Assembly: GCF_001613405.1 (NCBI RefSeq) | Contig: NZ_BDCH01000036.1 | Coordinates: 62,001-126,000, forward strand | DNA length: 64,000 bases | Reading direction: 5' to 3' | From: Nocardia crassostreae | Lineage (GTDB): Bacteria; Actinomycetota; Actinomycetes; Mycobacteriales; Mycobacteriaceae | Shown: positions 25,941 through 34,451 of the stretch, piece after piece | How the letters are laid out: each line of letters opens with the position of its first letter | How positions within the stretch are numbered: position 1 is the first letter of the stretch | The notes under the pieces: generated by a model | Database searches by the model: none | Seen by the model: only the letters and a program-made list of their open reading frames with translations | Told to the model about the DNA's origin: nothing | Position numbers and translations under genes: made by a program

Positions 25941-26120
25941 GGCGTGTGGTCCTGGGTCGGGCAGGAATCCTGCAGCGGGGCGGGCAATCCCGTGGGCTCC
26001 ATCTGAAACAGCGTCGACCGGGAACTGGTGGCGGGGGCTACTCGCACGATGCCGCCACCATTTCCCGGTGATCGCCTGTCCAGCTGGAGTCTTTCGATCA
26101 TGCCTGGGGTGCAGGTCCCA

Positions 26121-27698
26121 TCATGCTCCGCAATCGGAGGCGCAGGCGGAGGACACGGGTTCGGGGGCGGGGGCGCCTATGCGGGGGAGGCCCAGGCCTA
26201 CGCCGATGGGGGCCGTTTTGGGGGTGATGCCGCGTTCGTGGGCGTCACCGGCGCGGGTGCGGCGGTGGGTGTGGACTGCGCTGTCGGCGATGAGGTGGTG
26301 GGGGGCCGCGCCGGTGACCGTGACGGTGACGATGTCGCCGGGGCGGATTTCCGAACCGGGGGCGAGGTCGGCGGGCGGGCGGAAGTGGACCAGGCGGCCG
26401 TCGCGGGCGCGGCCGCTCATGCGGGCGGTGGCGGCGTTCTTCTTGCCCGCGCCCTCGGCGACGAGGAGTTCCACCTCGGTGCCGATGAGGGCCTGGTTGC
26501 CTTCCAGGGAGACCTGCTCCTGGAGGGCGATCAGCCGGTCGTAGCGTTCCTGCACAACGGCTTTGGGGAGCTGGTCGGGCATGGTCGCGGCGGGGGTGCC
26601 GGGGCGGATGGAGTACTGGAAGGTGAAGGCGCTGGTGAATCGGGCCTGGCGGACCACGTCCAGGGTGGCTTGGAAGTCCTCTTCGGTCTCGCCGGGGAAG
26701 CCGACGATGATGTCGGTGGTGATGGCCGCGTGCGGCATGGCGGCGCGGACCTTCTCGATGATGCCGAGGAATTTGACGCTGCGGTAGGAGCGGCGCATGG
26801 CCTTGAGTACGCGGTCGGAGCCGGACTGCAGCGGCATGTGCAGTTGCGGGCAGACATTGGGGGTCTCGGCCATGGCTTCGATGACGTCATCGGTGAATTC
26901 GGCCGGGTGCGGGGAGGTGAAGCGGACGCGCTCGAGGCCCTCGATATGGCCGCAGGCGCGCAGCAGTTTGGCGAAGGCGCCGCGGTCGCGCTCCTCGGTG
27001 GGGTCGGCGAAGGAGACGCCGTAGGAGTTGACGTTCTGGCCGAGCAGGGTCACCTCCAGGACGCCCTGGTCGACGAGGGCCTGCACTTCGGCGAGCACAT
27101 CGCCGGGGCGGCGGTCGACCTCCTTGCCGCGCAGGGCGGGGACGATGCAGAAGGTGCAGGTGTTGTTGCAGCCCACCGAGATCGACACCCACCCGGCGTA
27201 GGCGGATTCGCGCTTGGCGGGCAGGGTGGAGGGGAAGGCTTCCAGGGCTTCGATAATCTCGACCTGGGCTTCCTCATTGTGGCGGGCCCGCTCCAGCAGC
27301 ACCGGCAGCGAGCCGATGTTGTGGGTGCCGAACACGACGTCCACCCAGGGCGCCTTCTTGACGACGGTGTCGCGGTCCTTCTGGGCGAGGCAGCCGCCGA
27401 CGGCGATCTGCATACCGGGTCGATCCGCCTTGATGGGCGCGAGGTGCCCCAGCGTCCCGTACAGCTTGTTGTCGGCGTTCTCGCGCACCGCGCAGGTATT
27501 GAAAACCACGAGGTCAGTGGTGTCGCCGGGAGTGGCCTTGACGTATCCGGCATCCTCGAGCAGGCCCGAGAGGCGTTCGGAATCGTGCACGTTCATCTGG
27601 CAGCCGTAGGTGCGGACCTCGTAGGTCCGGGCATCCTGCTCGCCCACCACCGCGTCGCCGACCGCGCTACGTGCTGAAACCTGCCCCAACGAATTCAC
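26121..27698 (-). CDS. miaB: tRNA-2-methylthio-N6-dimethylallyladenosine synthase
   Basis: A 525-residue radical SAM methylthiotransferase acting after MiaA on A37. The N-terminal UPF0004 domain has TYGCQMNVHDSERLSGLLED, with further Cys in FNTCAVRENA and VGGCLAQK binding the second [4Fe-4S] cluster. The radical SAM cysteines are in VGCNNTCTFCIVPALRG. A C-terminal TRAM domain (about 380-450) and an extended tail follow. The start is GTG at 27698; an in-frame Val near the conserved YEVRTYGC is a weaker alternative. The gene is divergent from gluABCD. Confidence 0.96.
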   Translation of the reverse strand: MNSLGQVSARSAVGDAVVGEQDARTYEVRTYGCQMNVHDSERLSGLLEDAGYVKATPGDTTDLVVFNTCAVRENADNKLYGTLGHLAPIKADRPGMQIAVGGCLAQKDRDTVVKKAPWVDVVFGTHNIGSLPVLLERARHNEEAQVEIIEALEAFPSTLPAKRESAYAGWVSISVGCNNTCTFCIVPALRGKEVDRRPGDVLAEVQALVDQGVLEVTLLGQNVNSYGVSFADPTEERDRGAFAKLLRACGHIEGLERVRFTSPHPAEFTDDVIEAMAETPNVCPQLHMPLQSGSDRVLKAMRRSYRSVKFLGIIEKVRAAMPHAAITTDIIVGFPGETEEDFQATLDVVRQARFTSAFTFQYSIRPGTPAATMPDQLPKAVVQERYDRLIALQEQVSLEGNQALIGTEVELLVAEGAGKKNAATARMSGRARDGRLVHFRPPADLAPGSEIRPGDIVTVTVTGAAPHHLIADSAVHTHRRTRAGDAHERGITPKTAPIGVGLGLPRIGAPAPEPVSSACASDCGA

Positions 27699-27830
27699 CC
27701 AACCAGGGTAATGGCTGTGCGAGAGTGGTCCTCAACCACCGTCGGTCGTTGCTATCCGGGAGGTGACCTGCGTCTCTCCCATCACTTCCGCGTCAATCCG
27801 GGGTTACGGACTAGTGTCGAGTCGCGGCAC

Positions 27831-27853
27831 ACTTTCGTTCGACAGGCGAAAGT
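27831..27853. promoter_or_regulatory. Inverted repeat in the miaB-gluA divergent region
   Basis: ACTTTCG-N9-CGAAAGT (arms 27831-27837 and 27847-27853), 38 bp upstream of the gluA ATG. It is a possible operator for the glutamate importer. I could not match it to a GlnR or AmtR consensus. Confidence 0.4.
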
Positions 27854-27891
27854 TGAGCATTTCGGGCATGAGCCCTCTAAGGTCACAGGTC

Positions 27892-28659
27892 ATGACCGAC
27901 GCTGCCATTCCCACGGACAAGTCCGCGCCGATGATCTCGATGCGGAAAGTGGATAAGCACTTCGGCTCGCTGCACGTTCTGCGTGACATCAATCTCGAAG
28001 TGCCCAAGGGGCAGGTCGTGATCGTGGTGGGACCATCCGGATCCGGCAAGTCGACACTGTGCCGCACCATCAATCGACTGGAGACCATCGACTCCGGAGA
28101 TATCGCCATCGACGGGGTGAAGCTGCCCGATGAGGGCAAGGCCTTGGCCAAGCTGCGCGCCGACGTGGGCATGGTGTTCCAGTCGTTCAATCTGTTCGCG
28201 CACAAGACCATCATCGAGAACGTCATGCTGGCGCCGGTGAAGGTGCGCCGCCAGGGCAAGGACGAGGCCCGCAAGCGCGGTATGGAACTGCTCGAGCGGG
28301 TCGGCATCGCCAATCAGGCGGACAAGTATCCGGCTCAGTTGTCCGGTGGTCAGCAGCAGCGCGTGGCGATCGCCCGCGCGCTGACCATGAATCCGAAGGT
28401 CATGCTGTTCGACGAGCCGACCTCCGCGCTCGACCCGGAAATGGTGTCCGAGGTGCTCGAGGTTATGGTGCAGCTGGCCAAGGACGGGATGACCATGGTC
28501 GTGGTCACCCACGAAATGGGCTTCGCGCGCCGCGCCGGTAATCGGGTGCTGTTCATGGCCGACGGCCAGATCGTCGAGGACACCGATCCGGACTCGTTCT
28601 TCACCGCACCGAAATCCGATCGCGCCAAGGATTTCCTCGGCAAGATCCTCAGCCACTGA
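27892..28659 (+). CDS. gluA: Glutamate ABC transporter ATP-binding protein
   Basis: A 255-residue ABC ATPase of the polar amino acid class. Walker A is VVGPSGSGKSTLCRTINRLE, the Q-loop MVFQSFNLFAHKTIIENVML, the signature QLSGGQQQRVAIARAL, Walker B VMLFDEPTSALDPEMV and the H-loop VVVTHEMGFARRAGNRVLFM. It heads an operon with a binding protein and two permeases in the order known for gluABCD of Corynebacterium and mycobacteria. The ATG at 27892 is used because the upstream extension lacks codon bias. Confidence 0.94.
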   Translation: MTDAAIPTDKSAPMISMRKVDKHFGSLHVLRDINLEVPKGQVVIVVGPSGSGKSTLCRTINRLETIDSGDIAIDGVKLPDEGKALAKLRADVGMVFQSFNLFAHKTIIENVMLAPVKVRRQGKDEARKRGMELLERVGIANQADKYPAQLSGGQQQRVAIARALTMNPKVMLFDEPTSALDPEMVSEVLEVMVQLAKDGMTMVVVTHEMGFARRAGNRVLFMADGQIVEDTDPDSFFTAPKSDRAKDFLGKILSH

Positions 28660-28690
28660 CCGTTCGTTTCACGAAAGATAAGGACTCCCG

Positions 28691-29524
28691 ATGAGGTTCA
28701 ACAAAGCGCTCCGGGTCGCTGTCGGGGCGATCGCCCTGGCGCTGGCCGCCACCGCGTGCGGCGGCGGCAGCGATAAGACCGCGAGCCAGAACGCCGCCGA
28801 CGGCAAGCTGACCATCGGCATCAAGTTCGACCAGCCCGGCCTCGGGCTGCAGAACAAGGACGGCTCCTACAGCGGTTTCGATGTCGACGTCGCCAAGTAC
28901 GTCGCCGAGCAGCTGGGCGTGAAGCCGGAGAACATCAAGTTCGTCGAGGCGCCGACCCCGCAGCGCGAGACGCTGATCGAGAACGGGCAGGTCGACTATG
29001 TGGTCGGCACCTACTCGATCACCGACAAGCGCAAGGAGAAGGTCGATTTCGCGGGCCCGTACTACATCACGGGTCAGTCGCTGCTGGTGCGCTCGGACAA
29101 TACCGACATCACCGGCGTGGAATCGCTCAACAGCGGTAAGAAGCTGTGCTCGGTGAAGGGCTCCACCCCGGCGCAGAACATCAAGGACAAGTACGCCAAG
29201 GATGTTCAGCTGCAGGAGTACGACACCTACTCGCTGTGCGTGGAGGCGCTGAAGTCCGGTTCGGTGGATGCGCTCACCACCGATGAGACCATCCTGCGTG
29301 GTTTCGCGGCGCAGTCGCCGGGCGTGCTGAAGGTGGTCGGCAATACCTTCACCACAGAGAAGTACGGCATCGGTCTGAAGAAGGGCGACAAGGAGTCGCG
29401 CGACAAGATCAACGACGCCATCGAGGCCATGATCACCAGCGGCGCCTGGAAGGCCGCGCTGGAGAAGAACTTCGCGGGCACCGGGTTCACCGTCCCGGAA
29501 GCCCCGAAGGTTGATCGGTACTGA
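28691..29524 (+). CDS. gluB: Glutamate-binding lipoprotein
   Basis: A 277-residue periplasmic-binding-type lipoprotein. The signal peptide ends in a lipobox (LAATACGGGS, Cys near residue 20). The SBP type 3 domain begins at LTIGIKFDQPGLGLQNKDGS with the ligand-contacting GFDVDVAKYVAEQLG and TPQRETLIENGQVDYVVGTY segments. It captures glutamate or a related acidic amino acid outside the membrane for GluC/GluD. An aagga Shine-Dalgarno lies before the ATG, 31 bp after gluA. Confidence 0.94.
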   Translation: MRFNKALRVAVGAIALALAATACGGGSDKTASQNAADGKLTIGIKFDQPGLGLQNKDGSYSGFDVDVAKYVAEQLGVKPENIKFVEAPTPQRETLIENGQVDYVVGTYSITDKRKEKVDFAGPYYITGQSLLVRSDNTDITGVESLNSGKKLCSVKGSTPAQNIKDKYAKDVQLQEYDTYSLCVEALKSGSVDALTTDETILRGFAAQSPGVLKVVGNTFTTEKYGIGLKKGDKESRDKINDAIEAMITSGAWKAALEKNFAGTGFTVPEAPKVDRY

Positions 29525-29619
29525 GTTGACAACGCGGGCCGGACGGTGTCGGCCACGGTGATCCCGTCGGCCACACCGCCCGGCCCGCATGGCATTTCGA
29601 TCGGAGGGACGCGACTGTC

Positions 29620-30300
29620 GTGTTCGACTTGATCTCTGAATATGACGACCGGTTGCTCGACGCATTCTGGGTGACCATCCAACTGACGCTGTACTCGGCG
29701 TTCTGGGCGTTGATCCTCGGCACGCTGGTCGCGGCCATGCGGGTGTCGCCGGTGCCGGTGGCGCGCTGGCTGGGCACCGCGTATGTCACCGTGTTCCGCA
29801 ATACCCCGCTCACGCTCATCATCGTGTTCTGTTCGCTGGGCTTGTACTCGACCCTGGGGCTCAAGCTCGCGCCGGAGGGGCCGACCGATATCGCGGACAA
29901 CAACTTTCGCTGGGCGATTGTCGGATTGAGCATCTACACAGCGGCTTTCGTGTGTGAGTCGCTGCGGTCGGGCATCAATACCGTGCAGCTCGGGCAGTCC
30001 GAGGCGGGCCGCTCGCTGGGGCTGACCTTCACCCAGAATCTGCGACTCATCGTGCTGCCGCAGGCTTTCCGGGCGGTCATCGCGCCGCTGGGGTCGGTGT
30101 TCATCGCGCTCACCAAGAACTCCACCATCGCCGCCGCCATCGGTGTCGGTGAGGCGGCGCTGCTCATGGCCGAGATGACCGAGAACGAGGCGGCGCTGCT
30201 GTCCATCGGCGCCATCTTCGCGCTGGGCTTCGTGGTGCTGACCCTGCCCACCGGTCTGTTCTTCGGCTGGCTGGCCAAACGATACGAGGTGGCACGATGA
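29620..30300 (+). CDS. gluC: Glutamate ABC permease subunit 1
   Basis: A 226-residue His/Glu/Gln-type permease with five hydrophobic helices, the early WVTIQLTLYSAFWALILGTL and the coupling EAA loop SEAGRSLGLTFTQNLRLIVL. The GTG start at 29620 follows cggaggga. It overlaps gluD by ATGA, so the two permease subunits are co-translated and probably form a heterodimer. A 95-bp gap separates it from gluB. Confidence 0.94.
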   Translation: MFDLISEYDDRLLDAFWVTIQLTLYSAFWALILGTLVAAMRVSPVPVARWLGTAYVTVFRNTPLTLIIVFCSLGLYSTLGLKLAPEGPTDIADNNFRWAIVGLSIYTAAFVCESLRSGINTVQLGQSEAGRSLGLTFTQNLRLIVLPQAFRAVIAPLGSVFIALTKNSTIAAAIGVGEAALLMAEMTENEAALLSIGAIFALGFVVLTLPTGLFFGWLAKRYEVAR

Positions 30301-31199
30301 CCGCGGCTTCGGTTCTCTACGACGCGCCGGGGCCTCGGGCGCAACTGCGGTATCGCGCCTACTCGGTGGCGGTGGTCGTGGGGCTCGCGCTGCTGGCCTA
30401 CTTCGCGTACTCGGGTCTTGCCGACAAGGGACAGTTCTCCGCGGACAAGTGGAAGCCGTTCCTGGAAGCGGAGATCTGGAACACCTACCTGCTGCCGGGT
30501 CTGCGCGGCACCGTGGTGGCGGCGGTCATCTCGATCGTGTTCGCGCTGGTGTTCGGCATGATCTTCGGCGTGCTGCGGCTCTCCGATCACGCGTGGGTGC
30601 GGCTCGTCGCGGGCACCATCGTGGAGTTCGCGCGCGCCATTCCGGTGCTGATCCTGATGATCTTCCTGTTCGCGGTCTTCTCCGACTACAACGTCTTCCC
30701 CTCCACGCAGCTCGCGCTGGCGGCGGTCGTGACCGCGCTGACCATCTACAACGCCTCGGTCATCGCCGAGATCGTCCGCTCCGGCATTCGGTCGCTCCCC
30801 AAGGGCCAGACCGAAGCCGCCGTAGCCCTGGGCATGCGCAAGACCCAGGTGATGACCACCATCCTGCTCCCCCAGGCCATCACCGCCATGCTGCCCGCCC
30901 TGGTCTCGCAAATGGTCGTGGCCCTGAAGGACTCGGCCCTCGGCTACCAGATCACCTATCTGGAGATCGTCCGCTCCGGTCAGCGCCTCGGCGCCGCCGA
31001 GCAGAACATCATCCCCGCCCTGCTGGTGATCGCGATCATCATGATCGCCCTCAACTACGCCCTCACCGTCTTCGCCACCTGGCTGGAGAAGCGGCTCCGC
31101 ACCCGCAAACGCGGCAGCCGCGCCGTGCTGGGCGCCGACGCCACCATCACCCCACCGGGCATGGACATCGTCCTGACCGGAGACGACACCAAGAAATAA
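30297..31199 (+). CDS. gluD: Glutamate ABC permease subunit 2
   Basis: A 300-residue partner permease with an extra N-terminal cytoplasmic segment and a periplasmic loop before the shared fold. The helix region LLPGLRGTVVAAVISIVFAL and the EAA loop TEAAVALGMRKTQVMTTILL are clear. The C-terminal tail is basic. It is the last gene of the importer operon, followed by a strong terminator at 31221-31253. Confidence 0.94.
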   Translation: MTAASVLYDAPGPRAQLRYRAYSVAVVVGLALLAYFAYSGLADKGQFSADKWKPFLEAEIWNTYLLPGLRGTVVAAVISIVFALVFGMIFGVLRLSDHAWVRLVAGTIVEFARAIPVLILMIFLFAVFSDYNVFPSTQLALAAVVTALTIYNASVIAEIVRSGIRSLPKGQTEAAVALGMRKTQVMTTILLPQAITAMLPALVSQMVVALKDSALGYQITYLEIVRSGQRLGAAEQNIIPALLVIAIIMIALNYALTVFATWLEKRLRTRKRGSRAVLGADATITPPGMDIVLTGDDTKK

Positions 31200-31220
31200 C
31201 CGGCCACAGCCGGAATGCCT

Positions 31221-31253
31221 TGCGGGCGCGGAGCGCAGAGCTCCGCGCCCGCA
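31221..31253 (+). terminator. gluABCD terminator
   Basis: Perfect 14-bp stem (arms 31221-31234 and 31240-31253, TGCGGGCGCGGAGC) with a 5-nt loop, 21 bases past the gluD stop. Confidence 0.88.
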
Positions 31254-31355
31254 GTGCTGTCCACACCTTCCGGAGCAGCCCGTTTCCGGTTACCGGTTGG
31301 GGCCAATGTCGGTAGACGGCGGACACGAAGAGATCGGGCTCGCATACTGGGATTC

Positions 31356-31637
31356 ATGAGCGGGGATGCCGGTGACCGGAAACGATTCGTCATTGGGCTG
31401 TTCGCGGTCACGGTCGTCACGCCGGTGCTGGCCGGGCTCACAGCGTTCATCGGGGCGCTGGGGGTGGTGTGGATGATCGAGGCGCGCAAGCGGCTCGGGG
31501 AGCCGGGCGAACGGCGTGGCGGAGGCGCGGTGCGCGATCCGCTGCCGCGGCTGGCGGCGCAGCGCCCGCCGCGGCGGGGTGAGAACCGTGGCCCCAGCCG
31601 ACCGGGCAATCGGCGCTCAGGCCGAATCATGCACTGA
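31356..31637 (+). CDS. Small single- or double-pass membrane protein
   Basis: A 93-residue product from ATG 31356: a short charged N-terminus, a hydrophobic stretch KRFVIGLFAVTVVTPVLAGL plus TAFIGALGVVWMIEARKRL, and an Arg/Pro/Gly-rich tail. Codon bias is typical of the genome. No known domain is recognised. It may have its own promoter, since the glu terminator precedes it by about 100 bp. A longer frame to 31215 would run into the terminator and is rejected. Confidence 0.6.
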   Translation: MSGDAGDRKRFVIGLFAVTVVTPVLAGLTAFIGALGVVWMIEARKRLGEPGERRGGGAVRDPLPRLAAQRPPRRGENRGPSRPGNRRSGRIMH

Positions 31638-31739
31638 GGGTGGGCGTTCGGTTCGTGCTAACCTCGATCGCGGTACCCGGTGCGAAGGTCGCGGATACTT
31701 CCTTTCTTTGCAGCCCGAAGGTGGGGGCCAACCCCTCCT

Positions 31740-31759
31740 CCCCCGCGGAAACGCGGGGG
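31740..31759. terminator. 8-bp GC hairpin with GAAA tetraloop
   Basis: CCCCCGCG-GAAA-CGCGGGGG. It sits between the small membrane protein gene and the convergent gene at 31852, so it may be a terminator for either. The sequence around it resembles a single type I-E CRISPR repeat, but no second copy is present. Confidence 0.55.
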
Positions 31760-31851
31760 TATTGCTGGACAAGATGTCGAGCGCTGGACGTGTCTCCGCA
31801 ACCGAACTCGATCTCGGGTACCACCGAGCGCTCGATCCCCGGATCGGTTGA

Positions 31852-32154
31852 CTACCGATACTTCAGATCCTGCACGGATTCGATCAGGCGGCCCACGATC
31901 TGCAGATTCCCGTCCGAGTCCAGAATCGCGATGATCTTCTTCTGACTACCGTGATGCGTCGTGAAGAAGATCTTGTCGGCTTCCTGACTGGTGCTGTAGT
32001 TCGTGTTCACCGAGAGTTCGATACTGACCGGCGAACTGATCAGCACGTCCTTCTTCGGCGAATCCGGATAAACCTGATTCGTCCGGAGCTTGATACGCCC
32101 ATGCGTATCGCCCTCATCCCAATCGGTGGCCAGCCCAAGATCCACGTCAGCCAT
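31852..32154 (-). CDS. Uncharacterised 100-residue acidic beta-rich protein
   Basis: A small protein beginning ADVDLGLATDWDEGDTHGRI, with KIFFTTHHGSQKKIIAILDS and a C-terminal IVGRLIESVQDLKY. Codon use is less GC-biased (many A-rich codons) than in neighbouring genes, which suggests later acquisition. There is no signal peptide or membrane helix. The pattern of short beta strands and polar turns suggests a single beta-domain. I do not recognise a function. A TATAGT -10 hexamer lies about 115 bp upstream on the same strand. Confidence 0.7.
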   Translation of the reverse strand: MADVDLGLATDWDEGDTHGRIKLRTNQVYPDSPKKDVLISSPVSIELSVNTNYSTSQEADKIFFTTHHGSQKKIIAILDSDGNLQIVGRLIESVQDLKYR

Positions 32155-32383
32155 GATGATTCACTCCCTGTATCGCTAGCCGGATTTCACGCTCCTCCGA
32201 ACAGCAGTGAAGCATCAGCGATCCACGATTGCCGGAGCATGCAGGTGAATTACATTGCGCCGCAATCACACTATAGCTTTCGCAACCTGCCGACCGATGT
32301 GAATTCAACGCCGAAATCCACGAAATACACTGTTCAGCAGTCGATCTCGATACGGATATACAGACCGGTCGCATTCTGCCGGG
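32155..32383 (-). promoter_or_regulatory. AT-richer upstream region with TATAGT box
   Basis: Minus-strand TATAGT at 32275-32270 with a near-palindromic ATTGCGCCGCAAT at 32253-32265 just downstream. It is a plausible promoter for the 31852-32154 gene with a roughly 110-nt leader. The -35 element is weak. Confidence 0.4.
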
Positions 32384-33028
32384 CTACGTCCACCCGTAGG
32401 CGTCATAGGCCTGCGCGAGGGATTCGGCCCACGGTGTCGCATGATCCCGCTCGAATGCGCGAAGCAGGCGCTGCCGCACCGCATCTCGGCCCAACCATGC
32501 GATGAGCGTGGCGGGCAGCGCGGGCGCCGCGAAGCTTTGATTCACCAGCGCGGCAAGATGGCGGTCCGCTGGTTGATTCTCCGTTGCTTCCCACACGGCG
32601 AGGAATCTGCCGGGTTCGATGTTCGCCACCACGACCGCCGCGAGAAACTCGGCCGGATCCGCCAGCGATCCGAGCCGTGCGGGGAACTCGGCGAGTAGCG
32701 AGTTCCACACCGCGTCGAGGTAGTCCTCGATTGCACGCTGCTCGGCGGGTGGCCAGGTGCGCCATTGCGCACGGGGCAGCTTGCCCAGCACGATGGTCGC
32801 GTCCAGCTCGTTCGACGTGGTCAGTCTTTCGAGCAGTAGCGGGAGCAGGGCTTTCAAGTCGGTGCGGTCGCCGACGGTATTGCCGAGTTTGATGCTGAGC
32901 CAGAAGAGGTCGTGGTCGGCTACTCGAATGGGCGGACCGCAGTGCGGGCAGCGGTCGAGCACCGGGCGGCGCGAATGCCGCGGTGAGAACGCGTAGCGCC
33001 GCTGCGATCGCATCTGACACGTCGCCAT
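32384..33028 (-). CDS. Conserved protein with N-terminal CxxC motif
   Basis: About 214 residues from ATG 33028. A short basic N-terminus carries one CPHC motif (DRCPHCGPPIRV), which alone could bind zinc only as a dimer or with other ligands. The rest is a helical domain (DLFWLSIKLGNTVGDRTDLK; WRTWPPAEQRAIEDYLDAVW; AEFLAAVVVANIEPGRFLAV) of HEAT-like character. Function is not recognised. It follows the P450 gene in the same direction with a 44-bp gap. The open frame continues upstream into the P450 gene but without matching codon bias. Confidence 0.6.
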   Translation of the reverse strand: MATCQMRSQRRYAFSPRHSRRPVLDRCPHCGPPIRVADHDLFWLSIKLGNTVGDRTDLKALLPLLLERLTTSNELDATIVLGKLPRAQWRTWPPAEQRAIEDYLDAVWNSLLAEFPARLGSLADPAEFLAAVVVANIEPGRFLAVWEATENQPADRHLAALVNQSFAAPALPATLIAWLGRDAVRQRLLRAFERDHATPWAESLAQAYDAYGWT

Positions 33029-33072
33029 TCTGGCAGCCCGGTTCGGGTGCGTCGAAATCGTTGGGGCGCGGC

Positions 33073-34296
33073 TCAGCCGTGGGGGCGGACGGGGAGTTCG
33101 GACATGCCTCGGATGAGGAGGCTGTTTTGCCAGGCGGGTTCGAAGGTGGTGTCGGACAGGGTTAGGCAGGGGAAGCCGGAGAGGAGGGATTTGAAGGCTA
33201 TGTCGGCTTCCAGGCGGGCCAAGGGGGCGCCTACGCAGAAGTGGATGCCGTGGCCGAAGGCCAGGTGGCCGGTGGCGTTCGCGGTGACGTCGAGGGTGGC
33301 GGTGCTGGGGAAGCGGGCGGGGTCTCGGTTGGCGGCGGAGAGGGCTACGTAGACGAATTCGCCTGAGGGGATGTCGGTTCCGGCGATGTGGACGGGCTCG
33401 TGGGTGTAGCGGAGGGTGGTCCAGCCTACGGGGCCGTCGTGGCGGAGGAATTCTTCGATCGCGGCGGGGACGGCGGATGGGTCGGCGCGGAGGGCATCCC
33501 ATTGGGGTCTGTCGCGGAGGAGGGCGTGGGTGCCGTTGCCGATCAGGTTCACCGTGGTTTCGTGGCCTGCTACCAGGAGCAGGAAGGCCATGGCTACCAG
33601 TTCCTGCTCGTCGAGGCGGTCGCCGTCGGGGGTGGGCTGGACCAGTTCGGAGAGGAGGTCTTCGCCGGGGTGGGCGCGTTTGGCGACCATGAGTTTTCCG
33701 AGGTAGTCGGACATGCCCAGGGTGGCGGCGGCGCGTTCGTCGATGGTGCCGCCGGAGCTGACCAGGATTCTGGTCCATTCCTGGAAGTCGGCGCGTTCGC
33801 CGAAGGGGACGCCCAGGAGTTCGCAGATGACGGTGACCGGGAGGGGGTTGGCGAAGACCTGCATGAAGTCGACTTCGTCGTGGGTGGCCATGTCGTCGAG
33901 GAGGGTGGTGGTGATCTCCTCGATGCGGGGACGCAGGGTGGCTACGCGGCGGGGCAGGAAGGCGCGGGAGACCAGTTTGCGCAGGCGGGTGTGCTCGGGC
34001 GGATCACTGTTGAGCATGTGGGCGGCGAGGGTTTGGGCGTTCGAATCCGACAGGGTGTGAACGTTTCTCTGGCGGAAGAGTTCGTACAGGTCGGCGGCGT
34101 TCTTGCGCAGGCGCGGGTCGGACAGCGCGGCCCTGCCCTCGGCGTAGCCGACGATCACCCAGACCTGGGACCCGCTGATGAGCTGGACGCGATGCACCGG
34201 GCCGCGCTCGCGCCAGCGGTCGTAGTACCGGTGCGGATCGGTATAGAAGTCCTCGTCCAGTACTTCGATCGGTCCCGCGATATCGCTCTCGACCAT
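33073..34296 (-). CDS. Cytochrome P450
   Basis: A 407-residue soluble P450. The I-helix oxygen-binding segment is LLVAGHETTVNLIGNG, the K-helix ExxR is in AIEEFLRHDGPVGWTTLRYT, and the heme loop is HLAFGHGIHFCVGAPLARLE with the Cys ligand. An early HMLNSDPPEHTRLRKLVSRA is also typical of the CYP105/107-like bacterial class. No ferredoxin or reductase gene is adjacent, so electrons must come from elsewhere in the genome. The substrate is unknown. The start at 34296 follows gggagagacggc; 38 extra codons upstream are not P450-like. It interrupts the conserved core between miaB/glu and recX. Confidence 0.95.
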   Translation of the reverse strand: MVESDIAGPIEVLDEDFYTDPHRYYDRWRERGPVHRVQLISGSQVWVIVGYAEGRAALSDPRLRKNAADLYELFRQRNVHTLSDSNAQTLAAHMLNSDPPEHTRLRKLVSRAFLPRRVATLRPRIEEITTTLLDDMATHDEVDFMQVFANPLPVTVICELLGVPFGERADFQEWTRILVSSGGTIDERAAATLGMSDYLGKLMVAKRAHPGEDLLSELVQPTPDGDRLDEQELVAMAFLLLVAGHETTVNLIGNGTHALLRDRPQWDALRADPSAVPAAIEEFLRHDGPVGWTTLRYTHEPVHIAGTDIPSGEFVYVALSAANRDPARFPSTATLDVTANATGHLAFGHGIHFCVGAPLARLEADIAFKSLLSGFPCLTLSDTTFEPAWQNSLLIRGMSELPVRPHG

Positions 34297-34451
34297 GCCG
34301 TCTCTCCCTCCGGCCACCGCGGCCGCTCCAACAGCTCGGATCGCACAGGCTGTGCTGCAGACCACGCTACCGAAACTGTTGGCATGCCGCCGTTTTCGCA
34401 GCTGGCACACCGAAGGCGGCGAAAACCCGGACCGGGAGCCGACTTACTCGT

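Noticed and set aside
31730..31775. Hairpin resembling a type I-E CRISPR repeat
   Set aside because: Only one copy is present, with no spaced repetition and no cas genes, so I treat it as a terminator-like hairpin.
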